A program made the position numbers and the translations under genes. A stretch of 64,000 bases of DNA from Anisakis pegreffii (taxonomy: Eukaryota > Nematoda > Chromadorea > Rhabditida > Anisakidae), in the NCBI GenBank assembly GCA_035041965.1, contig JAPYMA010001356.1, positions 62,001 through 126,000 on the forward strand, in the 5' to 3' direction. Positions within the stretch are counted from its first letter, which is position 1; the number at the start of each line of letters is the position of its first letter. Below are positions 11,501 through 39,400 of this stretch, piece after piece. The notes beneath the pieces are model-generated. The model saw nothing but the letters and a program-made list of their open reading frames with translations. It was not told the DNA's origin and did not search any database.

Positions 11501-13791
11501 TTTCATTTTGCTTAAAATCATCTCTGTGCTACCTAAACACGATCCCGACAAGACAATATGCTAGAATAATTGAGAACTGAATGACTGATGAAAATAGTCA
11601 TCAAATTATTGAATTTTATATTGCGACCACACGAAAGCATCAAAGCGTTATTTCTGCATACAAGATTTAACGTCCAATTCTACAGTTCATGTATACGTTT
11701 CTATGCAAAAAATTCCCATAAATGACACGTCTTCATAGAGTAATAAGTTTTAAAAGTTTCAGTATATCAAATCTTACTGCGTTTCTTACTGCAAACTGCA
11801 TTTCATATTCGTCATTCAAAAATTTGCATAATGACTACTTAAAAAACATTATGAAAGCACCATTTTGCAGGCAATCCAACTCATGGTTTGTTGAACAGCA
11901 AACTACCAAAAAAATGGTACAAAGTTATGAACACATTGAAACAGAATGAACGAGTTTCATGAAATATTATCGAAATTTAAGAAAATCGCATACCACAAAA
12001 ACAAAAGAAAAAATGATTGTACATTTACTAAAGAAAATAATGCGCACTTCCATTCAATCGCAAATGCATTTTTTTTCTAGAACACAAAAATATACGAGTG
12101 TCTCATGTAAATATACGAATTATTTTTCCCTCATCTTTCAAGTGGCATTCATAAATCTCAGTCTCTGAGAGTAAGAATTTTTTTAAAACCTAAAAATATG
12201 CCAAATGTTTCTCTACTCTTTCGTTTTCGACTCGCTTTAAAATTGACTGAGCAACCGTCGCGCTTATTCCATGTAGTATGAATGAAAGTGTGGTTGAAAC
12301 AACTCAAGATTCCAACTAGTACATCAAAATATGATGAAATAATTGAGAAGATCGCATCGTCAACGTTGAAGATGACACAACTGCATCGACATTACCAACC
12401 GAATAATTATACTTTTTCATTTGCTTTTTCTCTTCTCTTGTCCACATCCTTTCCATATTTTAGATGACAAAAAAGATGCGCCATTGAGAAGGAACATTCA
12501 ACAACGTTTGAAATCAAATGCAGTTTTAAAGTGACACGATTCGAAAATTAACAAGTAATAATTTACCAATATGGTATTTTCAGTGCAATTTATTCTGAAA
12601 AGTGTGAAACAGGAACCTGTTCGACAATGAAAGTTGAAAAATTCGGTCTAAAATGGACTGAACAGCATTCAAATCAAATTACTTATAATTATTATTAGTT
12701 GCTTACAAAGAGAGGATAGCCAATAAAATCAAAAATTCAAAGAGGGGAGTGACTAGATTGACAATATGTACAATAGGAAAAAAATATGCAGTATCAGTTT
12801 TAACATGCCAACACAATGCGAAGATAGGAATAGAAGTCAAATGACAGTATGAACAACCCTTTGAATGCATCTGAATACTTTCTGTCGAGAACAGAACATT
12901 TCGTTTCTTGATCTTTTCATCCACTACATCTAACAGGGTTTCTTAACCAACGATGCTGCACACACGTGAGTAAATTAGGCAAGAGTGGATTGTAACGTAT
13001 AAATTTTTCAAATTGTTTCATGCATGGATGAAAATTGATTGTGAGTTTATGCAACTATTACTTTTTTGCAGTATTTTTTCCCCAAATGATCGTCTTTTAT
13101 ATATTCTTAAAAATTAATTTTAAATAATTCTTCCGGTCGCGTTTACTTTTATTCTCAAATTATCTATTGTTGTGAGGGATACGAGGACATTTTAAAATTT
13201 ATTAAGGGATGTGGACGAAAAGAAGGTTGAGAACCACTGTAATGTTTGCTGCATTAAAAATGCTGCGTTATTATGATGTTATTTATGCTTTAACTAACAA
13301 TACCATTATTCAATCATAATATTCTCAAATATTTTTTAAGCCCATATCATTGCCCCATTTAAAACGCTTATAGATGCTGCTCTCTGCTCGATTCCTTTTA
13401 ATGGGTAATAAACAATTAATAGACAAAGAATGATGTTTCGTTTGCACGTAGTTAACAGCAAATGGTGTACGTGCATGATGCGAGTGAATAACTGCAACTG
13501 ATACCTTATTCAGTTGTCGTTTTAAAAGCAGTTTTGAAACGCTTCTATTTTTGGAATACATGATAGTGGTGCGCGTCGGTTTAGGCTGAAGCCTGAATAG
13601 GCGTTGACTCAACTTGGACTGACTCAGACTTGGTTAGGCTCACTTCCAGAAATTTAAATATATATCAAATGGGACGTTGCGAAAATATAACATTTTTGAG
13701 ATCTAACCTTTCCAGAGACAAACATCTATTCATATTAGCAACTTCATATGGGAATGCCCACACCTTCGATGTGAATTTGATATGTATGTAA
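5520..13791. other. 8.3 kb AT-rich stretch without a supported gene
   Basis: All frames here are short (under about 90 codons), and none has a family motif or a consistent chain of splice sites. It contains an (ATT)n run near 6922-6946, a small duplicated unit near 10306-10347, and a GC-richer patch at 10870-10990 with CGCTATCG-type motifs like those at the ends of the 50.8 kb element. Small exons could be missed here. Confidence 0.45.
6922..6946. repeat. (ATT)n microsatellite
   Basis: A run of about eight ATT/TTA units. No gene context. Confidence 0.8.
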
Positions 13792-13799
13792 GCAGTGAG

Positions 13800-14804
13800 T
13801 AGTGTTTGCACGGGACCCCGAGGATCCTGAATCCCGGCTTTTGAACCCCAATCCCGATCCCGGGATTTCCGGGGTTCATAACACAAGCTTGCACTAAAGA
13901 AATTGGATATGAACATCACTGATGATCTCTTGCATGCACTTCTGATAAGGAATGACGAACGTAGAATACCAACTTCAGTGCATTTGATGAGATATACGAA
14001 CGGTCCTGATTACATTCAGGGAGCAAATTTTATGGGGTATAAGATCGTTAACAAAAATATTGGGGAACTAGCAATGAATTTATCTTCGAGGTTGTTCAGT
14101 GCGAGCAGTAAAAATGATAATAAGCCAGAGTTCAACTCATCGATGGCAACTGATTCGTCCAAGGACGGGAATGAACATGATATTGGTTTCCCAAAGAAAA
14201 TAGAATTGATGATGAATTCCATAAGTCGTGAAAAAAGTAATGACACGAACAGCAAAGTAATCTCTGAAATGCATTTGTTCGAAGTGATAAAGGAAAGAGT
14301 GGCGAATAAGTAAAAATTGTACAATTCGATTAAAACGATCCCACCAACAAGTGTCAACAGTGAGCGAGCCTTCACGACATTTTCTTTTTTTTTTGTACAA
14401 AACTGAGAAATTGGATGAGTGATGCGACAATCAACGCTCTAACCTTTCTGAAATTTTATTTCAAGTCGCACCGAATTTTGTTTTTTGAATTTGTTGTTGC
14501 TGCATTAGTCTTAAGTCTGTTTTTTTCGTCACAAAGATTATTCATTTCATTACGATTTTGTTTCAATTGTTTTGTTTTGTTGAATTCATTAAATTTGTTG
14601 AGTTTTGTCGAGTGATTTGTTGAATAAACTGTTTTCTGATTAATTATGAACACAATGGTTTGAAAAAAATACGTTGAACATGTTTCACTTCTATACTTCA
14701 AAAGTTGTTTTTTAGTCCCAGGATCGCCCCGGAATTGAAAAACAATCCCGGAATCAAATCTCGATCCAGGGGCTGAGAAAATGTTCGGTATTTTGCAAAC
14801 CCTA
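13800..14804 (+). mobile_element. hAT-type DNA transposon copy with decayed transposase (1005 bp)
   Basis: The terminal inverted repeats are TAGTGTTTGCA (left) and TAGGGTTTGCA (complement of the right end), each followed inward by GGGATCC/CCGGGA-rich subterminal sequence. A perfect 8-bp target duplication GCAGTGAG flanks it (13792-13799 and 14805-14812). The interior carries the C-terminal part of a hAT transposase (separate entry). Related ends occur at about 55080-55157, 58840-58870 and 40440-40495, so this is a small family. Confidence 0.9.
13903..14480 (+). pseudogene. hAT transposase C-terminal fragment, disrupted
   Basis: A frame of 136 codons (13903-14313) ends EMHLFEVIKERVANK and a stop. 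Directly after the stop the same frame continues with a TIPPTSVNSERAF block (14328-14366), the core of the hAT C-terminal dimerisation domain. Downstream, after a T run at 14383-14394, a shifted frame gives MSDATINALTFLKFYF (from 14415), the last helix of the same domain. At least one stop and one frame change separate these parts, and the N-terminal zinc finger and the catalytic region are absent. The copy is therefore dead. Confidence 0.82.
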
Positions 14805-17702
14805 GCAGTGAGTTGATCATTTGTAATAGGTCGAATGACTGTATTGATACTGCAATGAGAGGCGATTTCGGAATTGTTATACTTGATCGGTTTCCATGAG
14901 ATAATCGTCACCCGATTGAAACGTTAAACAACAGAAATTTACATAACTCTTGTTAGCGTTTGAAAAATATTTCTAACAATGAGATAGCAGTTACTGGATG
15001 TCAACGGAATCCTGATTTCGCATTATATCATATTCAATTCCAATATATTTTTCATCGTCTCCTAATTCAGTTGATTGAACCAAAGTCAAATGAAGATGAT
15101 TTCGAATAAAACAACTATATTTTATGCCTTCACAAAAATTAGCATGTTGACTTCTGATATATTAAGCAAACTGGCTGTAGATCATGGAATGAAGTGTAGA
15201 AGGGAGGAAATTTGGATGAATGTGCATTTCAGTTCACTTTAGGACCAGATTTTTCATCAGATGTTATTTATACTCTTACTCTTGAAACAATTAATGGAAG
15301 AAGATGATCGCAAAGGTGCTGGGATGCTTCATGACAAAATGTTCAATGGATGAAAAGGAAGGAATTTTTGCAGGGAAGAACAAAGATGAATTTCGTTCCA
15401 TGAGAGGCCTAGGTGTAAATGAATACGGCATTGTCTTAAACCTGGTTTCAGGCGTGAGTGTAGTCGTGAGCGTAAGCTTGAGCTTCATTCTATCAAATGA
15501 TGCTAAAATCACTGCGAAGAATTATAAGCGTTTTACGGATTGCATATCGATACACATTCAGTCGTGGAACGTGCCATTGCCGTCGCAAACATTCTCTTGA
15601 TGGTCATTACGTATCATTATTAATTTTTCAAGCTCTCGATAGTACAAAAGTCAATTAATGGATAATTTATTCGATCATTTCTCAACTGCATCGTTTCGAT
15701 CAATTCAGAATTCACTCATAAACGATGTGGTATGTTCAAAAGAGGAGTTTTAGAAAAAGAAAATTGCCGAGAGGCTTATGCTATACGAAAATGTGCGCTT
15801 ACAACTGAAATAACGAAAGAATGACCATATGAAAAACGACATGAAGTTGAAAGGAGTGGATTTCCACGTAACAGCGGAGTGAGAAATTTTTGAGAAACTT
15901 TTCAATCACAAAAACTTTCCTTCTAATCATTATTCAACACATCCTTGCGACAATTTCGCTTTTTCCGGTAAATCGCACTATCATTTGAAAATTCTATTTA
16001 CGTGAATTTAATCCTTCAAATTCCCCATTTTAAGTTGGTAGCCATCCTGAACAAGAAGTTAGTAAGAGAATATTGGTGAAACAAAAAAAAACAGCACACA
16101 GTTATCATCATTGTATAGGTGAAAGGACGTTTATCAATGCCACTTGAAACAATTTTCTCAAATTCGAAATTGTTGATCGCTGAATGGCTCACTGAGTGAT
16201 ACTTAATGCTTTCGAAATAAGTTCCAAAACTTTTGCTGATCACTCATCTGAATGCATCAGTGAAAAAACTCCTATTTGCACATGCAAACAATATTGCAAC
16301 ATTGTATGAAACCGTGTCATGAAATGTTGGGTGAAAAAAGACGTTTTATCCTTTAGAATGCTTGCAAATGAGGGTTTTTCGCGATTATCCACCTAAAATG
16401 ATGTTCCTCCTCTGAATTTCTCGTGAGGTTTCCAAGCGTGGTTGTTAGACTAGAGAACGAGCCATTAACTGCTTAGTCAGTAAATCAATTTCTAGCAGCT
16501 CCGTGCATTATGATTTTTTGTTAACTGAACCATTGCCAGCTGATAAGTGAACAAACGAATAAATGCATGACGCAGTTCAACAGTTAATCATCAACAATTC
16601 GTAAACAACTCTCATTCAATTAACATCGGTTATTTGGCACAATCGTACTCATGTGATACAATGCAATTCAAGCAAGTATATGTTTTGAACAATCAACGCT
16701 ATTGGAACAGCTACGCAAGCACTTGATTAGCGTGTTAGTGTGGTAGGTAGGCAATATGCAATAATGCAATCCACCCTAACAGGTAGAGTAAAATACAATA
16801 AATGAAAACCTTGCCTGTTTGGATATCATGAGCAAAACGAGTATCTATCCTATGTGGATGCGTGATAAGTCGATATTGATGGCCAGATTTGATCGACAGC
16901 CATGAATTTGACAACACTACGACGGAGATTGAATGTTTTTTTCAAGTTCATGGATTGATGTGATTCGGATTTTGGTCTATTCATACCTAGCAATATTGAT
17001 TCATTAAACATCGATTGATGAAATTCGATTCTGGAATACCTTTACTCCGTTCACATACCTACAGAACATATATGCATTCTTCGTTTGTGGGTAATTGTTG
17101 CTCGCTTTGACGTGTCCGTTGGACAAGCTTAACAAATAAGAATAACATCTTTGTGAAGAAATCAGTTTTTTTGCTGCATTCATTTCAGTGACTTTCGACC
17201 AATAAAGGCAGTCAACAAATCAATTAAGCGCCAGTGTTATCAGATTGTTTTCTATGAGAGCGTGAATTCAAAGAATCAACTGAGAATAAAAAATAGAGGA
17301 ACCATGAGAAAAACGAACAAAAAACAATAAACAAACAATCATTGAAATGCTTAGCGAAGTGAAATGTATGAAGAAACGATAAGGAACTAAACAACAAGTG
17401 TTTATAATAATATACATATCATGTCAGTTAACAGCTGTAACAACGAATGAAGTAAAGATGTATGTGGTATGATTTAGGTCGAATTGTTCTTTGCGGAATG
17501 AGTAGTCTTCATTTTGAGCAAAATCGATTTCAGACAATGAGGTTTCTAAACAAGATCGATGCCGGGCACGAAAAATGTAAAATTCATACCGAGTGATGGA
17601 GATTCAGATGGAAATATAATTGAAAGTTTCGACTGTATGAGTCTATCGAACAAACAATTGAGATGTGTAAAATTGGTTGGAAGATGAAGACGGGTGATGA
17701 GT

Positions 17703-17780
17703 TGTGGGTGTTTGTGTTTGTGTGAGTGTGTGTGTATGTTTATGTGTATGTGTATGTGTATGAGATATGTGTATGAGACG
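17703..17780. repeat. GT/TGTA-rich simple repeat
   Basis: Imperfect TGTGTT, TGTGTG and TATGTG units over about 78 bp. Not coding in any frame that I trust. Confidence 0.75.
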
Positions 17781-18062
17781 AATAGCATTTGCTATAGATG
17801 TACGTTAGGATGAATGGAGCACATTGAAAGGGAGCCTTGCGGGCTTGATTTATTTGTTCGTAGACTTCATATTGTCGCATCGAGAGTATCTCTTCATCGC
17901 TGCTCACACACGACACATGCACATAACTGATCCGCAATATTCCCTTCTTCATTTTCAATAATATCTCGCTCCAATTGTGGCGAAGCAGTTGCGGTTGTCT
18001 CCCATTTAAACGATTGTTTTTGTTGAGATTCGAATACCTATAAACTGAAATAGTAAATCGCA

Positions 18063-18114
18063 AACAAGAACGAAACACAAAACAGGATCGTTAACAAGAA
18101 CGAAACACAAAACA
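18063..18114. repeat. Tandem duplication, about 30-bp unit
   Basis: A 22-nt block beginning AACAAGAACGAAACAC occurs at 18063 and again at 18093, giving two adjacent copies. Confidence 0.75.
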
Positions 18115-18658
18115 AGAAGTGTATTATTTTGAAAACTTCTGTATAAAGCCGAAGAGTGTTCAAATTGAAGTTTCCATTTGATGTTTACTTTCTAAAATTT
18201 CGAAGAATTTTCCCTAAATTATACTGGATGGAATAAAATTCGGTGAGCGATCACTTCATCGAAATTATCATCACTACAGCATTTTCCACAAATCGAAGAA
18301 AAGGGACGACTGCGTTCAATTCGTTCTCATATTTCTAATTCAGAATTATGTTCGCGTTCATAATTTATTTTAGCGTTTCAAGGTGCACGCTCAGTTTTTT
18401 TTTTGATGAGATCTTTTCAGCTGTCGAAATCCTCTCTGTCTCACTTTTTTGCACTAATTTTGTCAAATCGTATCACACACAGAAAAAATTCACGTTATCC
18501 ATGCAAGGTGAATGAATGCGTTGAAAGATGTGCAAACAGCGACAATGAGAACCGATGACGGAGATGGGATCAGATTCTTATAGCTATAATTATAAGTTGA
18601 TATTCACAAAATGGTGATTCCCTGCAAAGAATGAATGAGTTTAAAATAACTGAATCTC

Positions 18659-18800
18659 ACCATATCGAACAATGCAGAGGAAAGTGGTGAAATGAAGATA
18701 TTACCCTTCGGAAGCAGTTCAGTCGCACCGCTGAATTGCTTCTGAAGGGTAGTATCTTCATTTCACCACTTTCCTGTGCATTGTTCAATATGATATGGTG
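18659..18800. repeat. Small foldback: about 65-bp inverted arms with a loop of about 6 nt
   Basis: The left arm (18659-18725) and the right arm (about 18732-18800) are inverted copies with a few mismatches, so the segment can fold into a long hairpin. It could be a miniature foldback element or a small-RNA hairpin. There is no clear target duplication. Confidence 0.85.
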
Positions 18801-20596
18801 CAAGCAATAACACAAACCTTTCGATGGGCACTCCTAGTTGTGGTTACATAGACTACGAATTAAATTTGTGGCATGCAACAAATGCGTTCAAAATCTTTAA
18901 TCAAAAGAGACATTTTTAATGTATATTATCCAGCATATTGATGACAACGAATCTTTAAAAAAACTGACGTCTATGCTATGCTTTGAATTTTTTGCAAGTG
19001 TCTGCTGCTTTTGGAAAGGCTTGCCAAATGGTATCTGCTTCATCCTCATTCGCTCAGAATGTGGACACTAAAACAACTGTACTTGGAAGTTTAGCCTCTA
19101 ATTACTCTGCTCATCCAATCCATCCCCAACAATCTACCACATTTTTATAGACTTTGAGTTGTATCTGGGCCAAAAAATTTTGACTGCGGAAATCTATTAG
19201 GACACAATATTTTTTCGAATTTGGAACCAAGATATTTTACGGAGTGGTGTTAAAATAGCTTGCCTTATGTTAATGAGATATTTTAAATGATGCTTTTAAA
19301 TCCTACGACACGTTGTCGGCAATTTATAGATAGACGTTAAAAAATTTCACCGACGTACCGACGCTATTGGTTAACGCACAAAATTTGCGTGTATCAAAGA
19401 AAAGCAGAGGAAAATGGTTTTACTTGAATTGGAGATAAACTGAAAATGGGTATTAAATAAGTTAAAGCAAATCTCAACAATCAATTATCAACTTGTAAAT
19501 AACTAATCACAAGGCATCAACAGCGTTTAAACTGAACAAAGTAAAACGTAAAAAAGATACAAATATGTCACGTGAAGCTGATCATATACTAACAAGGATA
19601 TCAGTAGAATCAGTGCTATCATCAGCTTTCGAAGAAGAGTCGACACTTCTGATAAGGTACAACATCCTCTTATCTCGACCATACGCATATTTCTTACATA
19701 ATAACAATGCTTATCAAAACGGACAGGCCGCGTAAACGAACATTCAAATCACTGCGGTAACAATCATGATCACAAAGGAAGAATAAAATACGAACAAAAA
19801 TGGAACGCTAGATCTGGAATCAAAAGTAGAACTAGCCAACAGTCTCGTATTGAGTGAAAACTTTTAATTCAGACACTGAACAACTTATACATCGACTATT
19901 TTCGTTAAGATTTTCATTCCGAAGAATAGCCACACAAATTCTTCACTCGATTGACGTCTTTACTTCGATGGTTGTAAACTACACACAGTCACGTCTGCAT
20001 TATTTCGTCCCGCATTCATTATATTCACTTTAAATAGCAAAAGTTCGTATCTCCGTATGCTTGAATGGTCACTTCATAACCAAATAATTTCAAAGTATTT
20101 TCGCGTGATCATTATTTCAATTCATGGCGAACATTGCAATCGAATGTCACACTCGAAAATATACAAAAGTAATGCACAAAAACTTAGTGGAAAGTCAGGT
20201 ATGTCCCTTGCCTAAGCACACTGACTGCCCTTTTTCAAGGCAAAGTTCCACGATGTCAAGATAAATGCAATCAAAAGTCTATGACTATATACTGTGAACA
20301 AGAAAAAATTGCAACATCTTTAGGTTGTATGGGAACTAATCAATTTGATCTATGCATAAGATTTGAATTTAAAGAAACTGATGAATGTCACAAGCGTACA
20401 GATACACATATTGCTTCGACTGAATTATTTGTCAATTAGACGCAATTCAAAAATCGCACAATTCTCAATAATCGCATACGTATACGTATAATACAACAAC
20501 AAACATGTCTCCTGCATCAAGGGGATAAACTAACAAAAATTAAAGCAGTCACTGCTAAAAAATGAATAAAGTGAAAATCGACTTGACGGATGTAGT

Positions 20597-36498
<15,902 letters not shown>

Positions 36499-39400
36499 TT
36501 TTGTATCATTTATCCACGAAGCATCTTTCCTATACGAATTATCTGCTAATGACTGTTTATTTATGGCACGAAATTCAACATTTCAATTAGTTTAACAATA
36601 TTCATTGAATGATGTCTTCTTCAGTGAAGCGAATCTAAACATTTATTTTTCGACTGATTGAAATCATTTCTAAACAGTTACTCTATTTGTTTCCACATAC
36701 TGAAATCATTCTGTGATCTCAGTCGCAAATTAGTGCCTGATTTATAGTTAGTTGAGCGCATTTATGAACATTACAATGAGATAATTGTAAGAATAAACTT
36801 TTAAGACTTTGAGAGAAGGAAAAAATGAAGAAACGACCAAGTGAGTAGAACACGAAAACTAAGAAAATATTACAGAATTACAGCAGACTTTCAGGGGATG
36901 AAGTCTAATATAAGACACGTGCTTCTGTGGAATACAATTCAGCTGCCCCTCATCTACCTTATCAATAGGAAAGGGTGCATGATTCATCCTGCGTTCACGG
37001 TGCAACTAAAGATGCTGTTTTTCTTGTGACACTCCGCCACAGTGCTCAAAAATTAGGTGTGTTGCGATAAGCATTTTGAATAACCAGTAGGATAACAGCA
37101 AAGTTAGGTAAATGGTAATAAACAGATGAATAATTGATACACAGGAAACACAGAAACACCATAAGACGTTTCGGTGTTATAACGTCACCTTCAGCTTCAA
37201 TATTATGTGAGCAGAGATGTTGAACTCAATTATATGACACTAACAAACTTTCTTTTATAATACTAACTAACACAATCTTTCATATGTGGTCGCTGTAAAA
37301 TCGTCTGTATATTATTAGTTCGAAATCTTTCTCGTGTATTCACCATGAAGTTTTTGTTCTATAGTGCCCTTCCATAACGTATTTACGATATGATCCTAGC
37401 AAATCCTTTGCTTCTATCATTTCCTTTTCTTGATTCAAGTCCGAATTTGTCATTTCTTTTTATTCCCTCGAAGCGCCTTTTTAAGTTCATCCTTTCTTTT
37501 GGTGTTTTCATCAGGATTTCGAGAAAGAAGCTGAATTTTCAGTAAAACAGATGAGTAATTGAAGTGTGTCACAATAATTGATGTATGCATTGCATTTATG
37601 TTGATCAATTTATTCGTTATAGTAAGGACACCAGAAGTACCTTGTTAAAGCTAACGGTATCTTCAGGTCTGCCCAGTAGCAAACTGACCATCTGATTCTC
37701 CAGAGTCTATAATTTCAGAAAAATGTGTACATTGTCGAGCGATTATGCTCAGACCTGGATATCTGAAATGTTTATTCTTAAACTGCCTCATTCTGACGAC
37801 TAATCGAACATCATGTTCATCTACGAAGTGGTGGGAAAATGATAATGATGATTCTTGGGCAGCATGTCCATGCCTGCAATAAGTATAGCTTCGGAAATGA
37901 GATTGCTAAAGTAGTGGGATATGGAAGACGCAACAATTTTAGAAGCGTATTACTCACGAAGTTCATGAAGAGGCTTGCAAACTTGTAATGTTGCCAGCTG
38001 ATGATGGTTGCTGATTAAGTTTTTGATTCATTTCGAAGATTATATTCTGAATTTGACCAACATTCATTTCACCTGACGTAAATCGTGCATAGATTCCATA
38101 AGATTAATCATTTCGGTGGCATGAGTTCTTGAGAAGGTTTGTCAAAACTTGAAAACTCACAATGGATTCTGATAAAATTTCTTATTCACCAAGAAACGCA
38201 TAATCGTTTTGGTCAACACTCGATCCTCTACACCGAAATCTGCTCTTAAATCAACCAAAGATATATCTAATCATAGCATATCTTTCTCTATTTTAGGGGT
38301 GCATTTTCTGGCCAAAATGCGCAAAAATGTCAATTGAAAATTAATTCTGATACAATTTTTTATGCGTCTCAGTATGCATAAAAAACTGCACCAAACAGTT
38401 TGCTCACTTCAGTCACGTTCAGGTGATTATTGTTTGCATCCAATTCAAAAATTCCCGAGCACTGTTGACATTTAAGGATGTAATCAACGGAAGGACCATT
38501 CTTTGCTTCGATGAGTGGACTAAGCAATAGATAAGATAGCGTCTATGGTGGCTTAAGTGGACGTATCAGAAACTGTCTGCACACTCCTGGCATGCTGACA
38601 CTTCGATAGATGAGAGTCAATTAAGATGTGTTCAGAAAATTACATCCCTTTGCCTTCTACGAGAAAATTGGATAGGCAGCGTGTTATCAACTTATGACGC
38701 ATATCACCTCTATTGAAAAGCAAGAGCATTTATTCCATACAAGAACATTCAGGATGTCTCTACAGTCAATACTGACAACAGAAATTTCCTCCTGATTAAC
38801 AGAAGAATTCTGCAAATTTTCATGAAATGAGACATACACAATTTTGTAACAAAGTATATCAGTAAAGTAGAATGGGCGAAGTAATCATGCATTTGACTGT
38901 TGAATTGTCGTAGTTAGGCTAATAGGTGTGACCAGAACTGATAGTCAGTACAAACGATTCAGGCTTACCGGGCCGAGGATCCCGACTTTAGACGAAGATT
39001 CATTTTCTCGCAACCCGAAGTTTTCCGAAAGTCCCCCTTTTTCATGAGTATCTCAGAAATCGAGAAAGTTCTGTGATCTGAATGAAAAATCACTGAAAAT
39101 CAGCTCAAATTCCCTCTTTTAGAAGTGAACAGTGAACAATAAAGATCTTTTCATTTAACTGATGAACTGTAATATCAGTAACAACAGTGAAAATGTATAC
39201 AAATCAAATAAAAGTTGCTTATAATTAATGAGGCACATTTTATTCAAACGAAATGGATCTGTCTGAATTATTTACTCTTACTTTGCATTTAACACGAGTT
39301 ATATGCTAGGCTAGAGAACAAGAACAGAAATCAACAAATTTTATAACTAATAATGGGATGGTGATATTTCAGAAAGCATAGTGCGTCCTGAGAACCGTCG

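Larger units (their letters stand above)
14813..20596. other. Intergenic DNA between the hAT copy and the gex-2 3' end
   Basis: No gene is supported. A frame at 15304-15600 (+, 98 codons) and one at 17740-18078 (-) have no recognisable motif. The region includes a GT/TGTA-rich run (17703-17780), a 30-bp tandem duplication (18063-18114) and a small foldback (18659-18800). The gex-2 3' UTR must lie at its right end, but I could not define a poly(A) signal. Confidence 0.45.

Noticed and set aside
17740..18078. 112-codon minus-strand frame
   Set aside because: It ends in a simple GT repeat (Thr/Tyr/His tail). An overlapping frame looks equally protein-like, so neither can be trusted.
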